Shown in pieces: positions 45,801-57,800 of a DNA stretch of 64,000 nt. The notes under the pieces are model-generated. The model was not told the DNA's origin. It worked only from the letters and a program-made list of their open reading frames with translations, and did no database searches. The position numbers and the translations under genes were made by a program. This DNA is from Anticarsia gemmatalis. Its lineage: Eukaryota; Arthropoda; Insecta; Lepidoptera; Erebidae. Where the stretch lies: NCBI RefSeq assembly GCF_050436995.1, contig NC_134774.1:3454030-3518029 (forward strand), read 5' to 3'. Every line of letters begins with the position of its first letter. The first letter of the stretch is position 1.

Positions 45801-48800
45801 TCTTATGCCCGCGTGGTTTGTGACTTAGGACAGAATTTTCATACAAACTTTTATCCCCATAAGGGTGGAATTCATTAAAATACTTTTTAAGCCATCAAAA
45901 ACATTCTGTAAAAACTCCAAGTCTCGCAGCTCAGTCTCTCTGCCGTAAAAAGTTGTGAGATCTATATAATACCAAGTCGATTAATCTATTTAGTCTCTAC
46001 TTAAAGGACCTTCTGTCTTAAGTTATTACGTATATTATTATCATGCCAATATAAGTGCCTAACACTAAAATAATTTTTCAAATCGAACCAGTAGTTCTTG
46101 AGATTAGCGCGTTCAAACAAACCAACCCTTCAGCTTTATAATAATAGTATAGATTCTTAATAGGTACTTTAAGATTAAGTTTCTTTTATTATTCTTTAAA
46201 GGAAAATTAAGTTCTTGAGACGGGGTTTTTTAAAAAATTTAATTTAATTTTTTCTTCATTTTTTTTCATGTTTCAGGCATCCCATCGACGCTGAATTTTA
46301 TATCAAATACAACGGAATACTCTCCGTTGTTGAAGCCGTACCCAGACGTGGCAAGCGTGAACCAGTTTGTGTCGGTCTACCGGCCTAAGGTGGATGAGTG
46401 TGGCAGACTGTGGATGGTCGACACTGGTCTATTAGAAGTACCCCGTAAGTCTTATTTCATTTTAACTTCTGACATCGAGACGTCCATAGCCAGTTGCGCT
46501 CACCGGTCGGTAAACGATCTGCGGGTTAAGCAAACCTTGGCGCGGTCATTCTATAGATGGGTGACCGCATAGTGGTATTTGAGCTGGGCGTCTCCGTGCT
46601 TCGGAGCGCACGTAAAAAGTCGGTACTGGTTGTTGTTGTTGATAAAGATAAGTCGTTAAGTCATATCAAAGGAATTTGGGCTTGAACAACTTTGACACGA
46701 GGTTGACCACTAACCATACGATGAGAAAAAGAGAGAGATTTAGAAATATAACTCCCGCATTATTTGGTCTCGTGTCGCGGGGACTTTTTAGATATCCAGC
46801 TTAGCCTTTCTTCCAACTATGTTGGAGTCTGCTTCCAGTCTCACCGGATGCAGCTGAATACCAGTGTTTTACATGGAGCGACTGTCTATCTGACCTCCAC
46901 AACCCAGTTACCTGGATTATAACACGATACTTAGTAAGACTGTTTGTCAGACTTTCAAGCTTCTGACTACTGTTAACGACTGTCAAATATCTTTTGAAAA
47001 TGACAGCCGGGATTTTTGAATTTCTTTGCACTTATAATTTTGAGTTTTTTTTACTTTTTTCAGAAAACAGAAAACAAATAAAGCAACCTGAAATTATTAT
47101 ATTTGATTTGAAAACGGACACAGAAATTCTTAGATATCAGCTGAAACCAACGGATCTGTCGAATGGAACCACTTCAGGTAAAAATATATACATAAATAAA
47201 TACATATATATCAGGCGTATAGTTTGCAGCTGATGGTTTGCTGCAAGTATTTTTTACTTATAACCCACTTCTGAACTTGTAAATGATTGTTTTAACTAAC
47301 TGGTTAACTATTTGCAGAAAATTGTCTGTAACAATCTATTAATTTAATTTTGTGCCATAAAGCACGTTGTAGGCTAAACACACATGTCACTGTATTAACT
47401 TTAATTTCTAAAATCCACATTTGCCACAAACTCTTTGCCAAGAATTCTTCACCACACTCTTTATACCACAATCTATGTGCTTCAGACTTCTTGTAGCATA
47501 CTCTTTGCCGCAAACTATCAGCAGCAAATACTCTGCCACAAACTAACTGCCACAAAATTTTTGCTTTTTCAGGTTTGACGTCAATAACTGTAGACGTGAC
47601 GCTGCCAAACTGCGACGATGCGTACGCTTACATTAATGACTTAGCCGCCGAAGGGCTTATTGTATTCTCTTTGAAAGAGAGAGATAGTTGGCGGTTCTCT
47701 CACTCTACATTTGGTTATGATGAAGGAGCCACCAATTTTACTATTGGAGGTAAGTAAGCTCTGGCCGATATTAGGCTATACGGCCAGTTTCATTGAAACC
47801 GGACAACTGCGGTCTATCTATCTATCGTATTTCTGTGGACAATAGTATTACGTACTTTTTCTTCTTCTTGTCGTATGGTTAGTGGTCAACCTAGTGTCAA
47901 AGTTGTTCAAGCTCGAAAGGCCTTCGACATGACTTAACGACTGCAATTTTTATCAACAAGAACCAGTACCAACTTTCTACGTGTCCTCCAAAGCACGGGG
48001 ACGCTCAGTTCAAATACCATGCATACATTAAGCTACTATGACGTTGGCATCTCTTGAGAAAGGGTTTTGATAAATTCCACCCCTAAGGGGATAAAATAGG
48101 GGATGAAAGTTTGCATGAAAATTCTGTCTTAAGTCCAAACCACGCGGACAAAGTTGCGAGCAAAAGCTTGTACATAATATGTAACGCGAGAGCTTACAAG
48201 TTATTATCTACTAGCTGACCCGTGCGGCTCCGCTCGCGTGAATTTCGTACTGTTGCTTATTCGTTTGAGCACGCAAATTGCGAAGCACTCGATACACCTA
48301 CACATAAAAATGCTAAAAACTCTTTGTCATCTAATGGTTATTTACGAAAGGGACCCGAAGGACACACAATGTGACACAGGCTCAGGCAGGCCTGATATCC
48401 TGTGGTTACCTTCTTTTCCTCTCTCGTCAGTATCCGTACCAGTTTACAGTGTAAAATATAATACCCTATTAAAGACTGACTGACATTGCTTACCCGTCTG
48501 GATTCAGAATATTATTATAGCTACAGACAGACCTATCTGCGCCGGAGCTCTTCACACGCGTAATAATGTATACTTGCGATGATACGTCCGAAACCGCGTA
48601 ACCCGTAATTATTTTTTATATATCATCCGTTGTTTATTTTTTAAAACTAACCACATAGTCTGTTTCATATCTATGCAATTTATTTCCTTAATGCAACCAA
48701 TTTTTGGTTATGTGTTACGAATTGCAACGCCATCTGTTAGTTGCGGCGAACAACGACAACAAACGAAATTACTCGGTTTGCCATCTAGGATATCCCGAGC

Positions 48801-51800
48801 GCACCGGACTCACGTAAACCAACATTTTTGTGTAATATATCATACAACATTTATGTTTGAAAATCTTATAAATGTATAGCCTGTTTTAAAGGTATTTTTT
48901 TTTACTATAAAGCAATCAAAATAAATTAATTAGGAAAAACATGCTGTGTTGCTGACCATAACGCCATCTATTAGTTGGTGCTAACAACAGGTATCGATAC
49001 GGCAGGCACCGCGTTAGGCCCAGCGCAGACAGACCGGAATAATCCTCGCGCGGTCTCGAGCATTTTCTTCACGGCTCGCGGATGCTCGAGCATGCTCGCG
49101 ACTGCTCGAGCCTGCGCGAGGAAAACTTTCTAGGTTACCATTCTTCATTAAACAGGCCAGTTTTCGTGAAAATTCGTCAACGATGGTAGACTGGGCCATG
49201 ATTATAATTGCTCTTTTGACTAAAGAAGAATAAAAATGACGTTCTCTCTCTTTAAACTCAGTAACAACATTGAAATTTTTCGTACGATGCCGGCGGCGAC
49301 GCGATGCCGCGCGGGGATACCCGCGCATCCTCGAGGACGCGCGAGCATTTTTTGTCAGGTTCTTGGTCTGCGCTGACCCTAAGGGTCAGCGCAGACCAAG
49401 AGGAGCGCAGCGGAGAGGATTTTTTTAACGCACTTGAAAATCCACTTTAAATTAATTAAAATAAAGTGCATAATTGCTTGAACCGCGGGTATCCCCGCGC
49501 ATACTCGAGGACGCGCGAGCATCGTACAAAAAATTTCAATGTTGTTACTGAGTTTAAAGAGCGAGAACATCATTTTTATTCTTCTTCAGTCAAAAGAGCA
49601 ATTATAATCATGGCCCAGTCTACCATCGTTGACGAATTTTCACGAAAACTGGCCTGTTTAATGAAGAATGGTAACCTAGAAAGTTTTCCTCGCGCAGGCT
49701 CGAGCAGTCGCGAGCATGCTCGAGCATCCGCGAGCCGTAAAGAAAATTGTGGTGAACCTAAACTCCACCTAAACTCCTTCTACTCTATGGTAGATGCCAT
49801 ATATTAATCATATAACGATTTGGCATTCTCTGTCAATAAATATATCAAACACGTAATGCTCATATTTTATTAATACATAATATTGGCGACGAGGAAAAAA
49901 CTGAACCTAAATGGAAAAGCTACGTAAAAAACGGAGCACCCTACGTGGGATGCTCACCAGACTCGATACCTACATCGAGCAGAGGGCGACGATGTCTGAC
50001 GAGGACATCACCGCTCGCTCCGCAGCCTTGAAGGACACCATAACAGCACTGCGAGAGTTACAAGAGAAGATAGAAAACAAAACCATAGATGATAACGATG
50101 AAACAGCGTATTTACACGAACAAAATTACGGCTACGAATTCGAAGAACTTCACACTATTTTAGTATCAAAACTGTTAACAAAAAAAACCATTATTCAAGG
50201 TCAGCGACAGGAAGACCAACATAGAATATACCAATACCATAAGATTATACCAAAAATACAATTTAATCCTTTACATGAATCAGAAACGTTCAATAACTTT
50301 AAAAAACGTCTGGAAGTGTACTTTAGACTTAATGAAATTACTGAGCCCCACATGAAGACAAATATTCTTCTGTCTACATTATCACCAGAACTCCATGAAA
50401 AATTATGTGATTTAATAGCACCAGACGAACCATTGAATAAGACATTTAACGAAATTACTGAAACACTTGACGACTACTTAGACCCAAAACCTAGCAAATG
50501 GGTTCTACAACATAAATTTATATCGAGAACTCAAAAATCGGATGAAACAGTAGCGCAATACGCCGCAGATTTAAAAAAGCTCACTACCAACTGCGAATTT
50601 AAATGTCAACACTGCCAGAAAAACATTTCAGAAAGCTTTTTATCTCTTCAACTCATAAGAGGATTGAAAGATAGCGACGCACGTACAAAAATTTTACAAG
50701 ACCGAACAGTATGTACATTTAAACACCTGACACAGATTGCAACATCTATTGAAATGAGTAAAGCAGAAAATACATCAATGCTTCCGAATGAACAACCAAG
50801 TAGTGACAATATCAATAAAATTTCCACTGATTCCTACAATAATTCAAAAAAATCTCCTTTTAGAGGAATCACACCAAGAGATTTAAAAGGGAAATGTTTC
50901 CGCTGTGGTTTAAATCACGAAACCAAGAAATGTAGCGCTATAAACATAACATGCTATAAATGCAAGAAGGTCGGACACTTAGCTAGTGTGTGTCTACAAC
51001 GGCGCTCAGATGCGAAGCCCAGTAAGACTACACCGGATATAAATCAATTAAACGACTCAGCGATAAGCGATGATGATGAATGGAATGATATTAATGTTAA
51101 ACATCCGAAAAATACATGATAACGGTACACATTGAACATGCTAAGATGAAAATGGAATTTGACACTGGAGCCACACTTACTTCTATGTCATTACGAGACT
51201 ACAGAAAATTGAAAATCGGCAAAAGAATCTTTAAAACTAATATAAAACTCAAAACATATACCGGCGAAGTAATCGAACCTGCAGGTGTTGCATACGTTCA
51301 ATGCAGATGCCAAGGAAAAGAATTCCACGGTAAATTATACCTCATCAACAACAACGTTGACCCCGTTTTTGGCCGGAGTTGGATGAAAGAACTCGAAACT
51401 CTAAATTTAGCAGATATAAAAACTTTACAGCAATCAGAAAATCTAGAATTAGACCAGCTTTTGGAACTTTACAAGACATCAGTATTTCGATCCGACTTAG
51501 GCGAAATACCCAATTACAGAGGACACCTAAATCTACAAGAAAACACAAGACCAATTTTTATCAAACCACGTAGAATACCGTACGCTTTAAAAACCAAAGT
51601 GGATGAAGAGATCGAGCGACTATGCAAACAGGGTGTCATCACGAAAGTCGACCACTCTGATTGGGGTACTCCAGTGGTACCAGTTGTCAAACCGAATGGG
51701 AGTATCCGATTGTGCGCTGATTATAAAGTTACACTAAATAAAGTCATACAAGATGAACAATATCCAATACCTATGATAGAAGATATATTTGCAGAGATGA

Positions 51801-54800
51801 ACGGAGGTAAACTATTCTGTACACTCGACATCACCCAGGCATATCTCAACATGACAATGGATGAAGAAAGCGCAATGCTACAAACACTAAGTACGCATCG
51901 AGGCACTTTTAAGGTGAACCGCCTAATGTTCGGCGTTAAGGTCGCGCCGAGCCTTTGGCAGAAATTTATGGATAAACTCCTTCAAGATCTCGAAGGTGTA
52001 AAATGTTTCTTTGATGACATCATCATTCAAGGCATCAACAAAGAACAATTACTACAGAGACTTAAGCTCGTGTTAGACAAACTAAAAGAAAGTAACCTAC
52101 GAGTAAACAAAAATAAGTGCCACTTTTTCAAAACAAGCATCGACTATTTGGGACACACTATCGACAAAGAAGGTCTACACAAAAACAGAGAAAAGATTAA
52201 CGCAATAATTAAAACAGAACGCCCAGTCAACACCGCAGAATTGAGGACATTTCTTGGAATGGCAAATTTTTACAACAAATTTATACCCAACCTATCATCG
52301 ATCACGAATCCACTGAACAACTTACTCAAGAAAGAATCTAGTTTTCGATGGTCTACAGAATGCGAACAGAGCTTTATACACATTAAAAAAGAAATTCTAA
52401 GCGAAAGAGTACTTATACATTTTGATCCCAAGAGGCCCTTGGTTCTTGCAACAGACGCATCTCCACTGGGAATCGGAGCAGTACTATCACATAGACTCCC
52501 AGATGGATCAGAAAGACCGATAGCATTCGCTTCCAGAACACTATCGGATAGCGAGAAGAAGTACAGCCAAATTGACAAAGAAGCTACTGCCATATACTGG
52601 GGATTGAAGAAGTTCTTTTATTATTGTTACGGTAGAAAATTTATCCTAGTGACAGACCATAAACCACTGACAATAATTTTCCACCCACATCAAACGTTAC
52701 CAGCAATGAGTACAATGCGATTATTCCACTACGCTCATTTCTTATCTGGATTTGACTACAACATTGAATACAGAACTTCGCCTAACAACTCAAATGCAGA
52801 TTACCTATCCAGGTTCCCAGTAGAAAACACAAAGGCAAACAAAATGGACCAGAATTACAGCTTTCAACTTCAACAAATACATACCATTGATGTCAACCCA
52901 AATATCATAGCGAAAGAGACAAGTATTGATTCCGATTATACACCATTAGTACTCGCATTACAAACTGGCCGATCACTTAAAACGCTCGGTTACAATGATA
53001 ATGAATTTACTTTACAAGATGGATGTATACTAAGAGGAACGCGAGTCTTAATCCCAAAAACATTACGCGAACGAGTGCTGGACGAACTACACCTCGGTCA
53101 CCCGGGCATTGTGAAAATGAAGCTACTGGCCCGCAGTTTTGTATACTGGAAAGGAATTGACAATGATATCGAAACAAAAGTTAAGTCCTGTAGAACATGT
53201 AGATTACAACAAAATGAACCAGAGAAAGCACCACTACACCACTGGGAACACCCAAAGGGCCCCTGGCAAAGGCTTCATATTGATTTTGCCGGACCTGTTT
53301 ACGGATACTATCTTTTAATAGTTGTAGACGCATTTTCGAAATGGACAGAGATTATACCTACTAAATCAACGACAAGCTCTTGGTGCATCCAAAAATTGAA
53401 AGAACTATTTTGCACCTATGGAACACCTCTACTCCTTGTCTCAGACAATGGCCGACAATTCGTATCGGGAGAGTTCGAAAAATTTCTAAAAGACTGTATG
53501 ATTTCGCACAAAACCTCTGCTCCATACCACCCTGCAACCAATGGACAAGCTGAACGATACGTACAAACAGTCAAGAGAATCTTACGAAGCTTAGAGGGAG
53601 AAAGGGGTAATCTTCAAGAGAAACTTGTCATGGTAAAAACTCGCCTCAGACGGACACCAAACTTGAATGGTCAGACACCTTATCAGTTAATGTTTGGAAG
53701 AGAAGTTCGAACAGCATTACACTGCATGTTTAGAAACACCCATAAAAAAACTACATCAAAACATCAAGAGATCAAGGTCAGACAGTTGGAAGTCGGCGAA
53801 CGTGTACAGGCCCGTGACTACACGAGTGCTTCGCACCGTTGGCAGTTTGGTACTATCACAAGACGTCTAGGCCGACTTCATTACGAGATCCACACCGACA
53901 ACGGCGATGTCTGGCGCCGACACCTCAACCAGGTGTTGGCTGCATCTTATATTCAGAACAGCTAAGAGGTTAGGAGGGGAGAAATGTGGTGAACCTAAAC
54001 TCCACCTAAACTCCTTCTACTCTATGGTAGATGCCATATATTAATCATATAACGATTTGGCATTCTCTGTCAATAAATATATCAAACACGTAATGCTCGT
54101 ATTTTATTAATACATAATAAAAATGCTCGAGACCGCGCGAGGATTATTCCGGTCTGTCTGCGCTGGGCCTTAACCATATGCGAATGTTGTGAAATGAATT
54201 GCAATGCCATCTATGGTCTCTTTAGGGAAACGCAGGTTCAAACGATTTCTACGTATTTTATTCAATTTTCTAAAAATCTATGAAATTTTATGCGATAAAA
54301 AGTATCCCAATACTTGCTCCACTACTTATTCTATGCATATAACAAATGTCAGTGCATTCTATCCGGTAGTTTTTACGTGATAGCGTAACATACAGACAGG
54401 AAAAAACCTGACCTTGAACTCTCTACTGATTTATTATAAGTATAGAATAGTATAGATACTAATAATAATATTATAATCTATACTATTATTATAAAGCTGA
54501 AGAGTTTGTTTGTTTGAACGCGCTAATCTCAGAAACTTCTGGTCCGATTTGAAAAATTATTTCAGTGTTAGATAGCCCATTTATCGAGGAAGGCTATAAG
54601 CTATATATCATCACGCTACGACCAATAGGAGCAGAGTACCAGTAAAAAATGTTACAAAAACGGGGAAAATTTTTACCTATTCTCTCTTATGTGACGCAAG
54701 TGAAGTTGCGCGGGTCAGCTAGTCATTCATATACTTTATATACTAATCCATACTATACATACTAATATTATAATTGCGAAACTAACTCTGTCTGTCTGTC

Positions 54801-57800
54801 TGTCTGACTGCTACTCAATCGCGTCCTAAACTACTGAACCAATTTCCATAAAATTTGATATGGAGATATTTTGGTACCCGAGAAAGGACATAGGCTAATC
54901 TTAACCCCGAGAAAATTACGCGTTCCCATGGGAAAATTTAGGTGGCGGACGAAGTGGCGGGTAAAAGCTAGTCATACGATAATTTTCTTTTTATGTTTTA
55001 GCCAACAGCGGTGAATACGGCCGGGACGACAGTTTCCTAATTACGTTCAGAGACGGCCTGTTTAGTGTTGCTCTGACCAGCCCCGACGCGAGAGGCATCA
55101 GGACTGTGATATACCATCCCTTCATAGCCACGCAGGAGTTTGCCATCACCAATGATGTTTTGAAGAATAAACATGGCGATATTGATAACAATTTTCGAGT
55201 AAGTACACAATTACACATACATATCGCACTTATAATATAATTGGCTGACCCGCGCAACTTCGCTTGCGTCACATAAGAGAAGGGGTAAAAATTTTCCCCG
55301 TTTTTGTATTTTTTTTTCACTGGTACTCTGCTCTTATTGGTCGTAGCGTGATGATATATAGCTTAAAGCCTTCCTTGATAAATGGGCTATCGACACTCAA
55401 AGATTTTTTCAAATCGGAGCAGTAGTTTCTGAGATCAGCGCGTTCAATCAAACAAACTCTTCAGCTTTATAATATTAGTATAGATAGTATAGATTAGTAT
55501 AGATTTATCCAACATCGTGATGCAACCTTGCATGCCAGTTTTGTACTTACAGTTCTTGAAGGTATACAAAGTCCCTGAAAACGCAATTGTCCAGCGTGGT
55601 GGACTCAAGGCCCCGCCCTCATTACGGGAAGAACCTTGCTCAGTAGTGGGACATTAATGGGTTATAATTTATATATCCTAATGATTAATAACATTTCTGT
55701 TTTCTCAGTTGTTAGGTGTTAAAGGGCCGTACTCCCAGAGTGGCTCTCACGCATACCACCCTGCCACACGTACAGTGTTGTTCGCCAACACAGCGCGTGA
55801 CGGCATCTTGTGCTGGCACATCGACAAGACTCTGACGCCGGCAAACACGGCTCTCATAGCCCAGGATCATGAGAAACTGCTGTATATATCAGGTAAATAT
55901 GTCTTTCAAGCTCGTGGCTTAGTAAACAACAGATTAACGTGATGATGATGATGTCGTCCTGGCCGATTTCGGCGACGGCGGCCAGTTTCGTGGAAACCAG
56001 CCAACTGTGCAGGACTTTGTTTATAGTGTCCAAGTGTGTGCACAATACACAGGTACACTCTCTGTTCCTTTACTCTCATAGTCTGGTGGGACGGCTAAAC
56101 CGACACGACCAGGGAGAGGTCAGGCGCAGGACCGACGGCTTTACGTGCTCTCCGAGGCACGAAGGTTTAAGACCTCAACTTCCTAACTGCGGGCAATTTC
56201 TGAGAATTTTAAACAGAAGATCTCAGAAAAGGCTTTTTGGCCCGACCCAGGATTCGAAACTCTAGCGCGGCAGTCGCATACACTACCGACCGCACCACAA
56301 AGGCATTAGATTGGCATTAGAATAGATTAACGTAGACACAGTACAGAGGATTCTCGGTTGACTGTTCTAACAATCGAGCGATCCAAGCGCAATAGTCCTC
56401 GACGTCGCGTCGTGTCCTGTAATTATTTCGGATCGATCTCTGAAGTTAAGCTACACTTGCCGAGGTTGTTCTGTGAATGGGTGACCGTCTTATACATATT
56501 GGGTTTCTTCGAGGTTTGGAAGGCACGTTAAATATCTCCCGGCTGTCATTTTCGAAGTCAGAAGTTTGAAAGTCTAAGACAACCAGTCTTACCGAAGAGT
56601 ATCGAGTTATAACCCAGGTAACTGTGTTGTGGAGGTCAGATAGACAGTCGCTACATGTAAAATATTGGTATTCAGCTCTATCTAGTGAGACTGGAAGCCG
56701 ACTCCAACATAGTTGGAAGAAAGGCTGATATATACATACGTAAAATCACGCCTTGTTCCCTTAGATGTAGGCAGTGACCAAAGAACACCACTTGGTACTT
56801 AGTTGATAGGTAGATAACCTTAATAAATAATCTTGTCACTAATTTGATTAACCAAAATACGCTTTCAGATCTCAAGATAGTTGGTGAATACGTATGGGTG
56901 CTGGTGAACCAAATACCACGGTTTATACAATGGATTGCGAACTTATCGGATACCAGACCTACTTACTATGTTTTCTGGTAAATATATACTTAACTAGCTT
57001 TTACCCGCGATTTCGTCCGCCACCTTAATATTTCCATTATGCGTCATTTTCCCGGTGTAAAAAGTAGCCTATGTCCTTTCGCGGGTATCAAAATATCTCC
57101 ATACCAAATTTCATGCAAATTGGTTTAGTAGTTTGGACGTGATTGAGTAACAGACAGACAGAGTTACTTTTGCATTTATAATATTAGTATAGATTTCGAT
57201 TACTCTTGACATAGCAGTGATAGCCGAGAGGTATAAATTGGTACCTAACACGCAAGTGGTCGACGGTTCGAATCCGTGACTTTTAGCAATGACTTTTCGA
57301 AGTAATATGTGTTAGATAATGATCACTTGTTATAACGGTGAAGGAAAACATCGTGATGAAACCTTGCATGTCTGAGAATTCTTTAAAACAGTTCTTGAAG
57401 ACATACAAAGTCCCCTGTAAATATTGCGTCGAGAGGGGTTTGATTCCCACACGGAACAAATATTAATAGTTGTTTCGGGTCTGGTTGTACTTTGTGTCCA
57501 TTGTTTGTATGTTTGTAAAAGTCAATACAAGAGCAATTCCTAGTGCAGGAGTTGTCTTTAAAATAAAAAATAAGTATTAGGTCGGGAAAAAAGTCTTTTC
57601 GCATTATAGTATGTATGAACTTGTAATATAATCTCTTTGGCTTCAAGAATCACAAATGAGGACACGGTTCATTAGGTTTCTATCAGTGAGCTCGTGAGGT
57701 ACCCAAATGTCGAGCTTGTTTGTGTAGAGAAAAGATTTTATTACAATTCATACATACTATAATGCGAAAAGACATTTTACCCGACCTAATATATTCTGCC

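Larger units (their letters stand above)
49748..54119 (+). mobile_element. Complete Ty3/gypsy-type LTR retrotransposon, nested
   Basis: The element is 4,372 bases: LTR 49748-49882, priming site from 49884, gag, pol, purine tract, LTR 53985-54119. The target duplication is AAAAT at 49743-49747 and 54120-54124. There is no envelope gene. Only 28 bases separate the left LTR from gag and 19 separate pol from the right LTR, so it is very compact. The short LTRs recall the mag group described from silkworm (inference). Confidence 0.95.
49017..54169. mobile_element. Large inverted-repeat DNA element, interrupted by the retrotransposon
   Basis: Outer ends ggcccagcgcagacagaccgg (49017) and its reverse complement (ending 54169) are flanked by TTA on both sides. 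In the middle, cttggtctgcgctgaccc-taa-gggtcagcgcagaccaag forms a palindrome centred at 49381. So two related units, 49017-49379 and 49383-54169, lie head to head. Without the retrotransposon the arms are about 360 and 410 bases. Three-base TTA/TAA flanks and GC-rich ends suggest the PIF/Harbinger type (inference). Each arm codes, outward to inward, for a similar open stretch (FNVVTEFKERE ... MAQSTIVDEFSRKLACL) of unknown nature. Confidence 0.7.

Noticed and set aside
49014..49807. Two host genes facing each other (frames of 104 and 113 codons)
   Set aside because: They are the two arms of one inverted-repeat element; the right frame even runs into the retrotransposon LTR.
51090..51119. Classic -1 frameshift heptamer at the gag-pol junction
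   Set aside because: No X XXY YYZ pattern in the gag frame in the short window where the pol frame is open.
51345..52593. Minus-strand frames within pol
   Set aside because: Shadows of the pol coding sequence.
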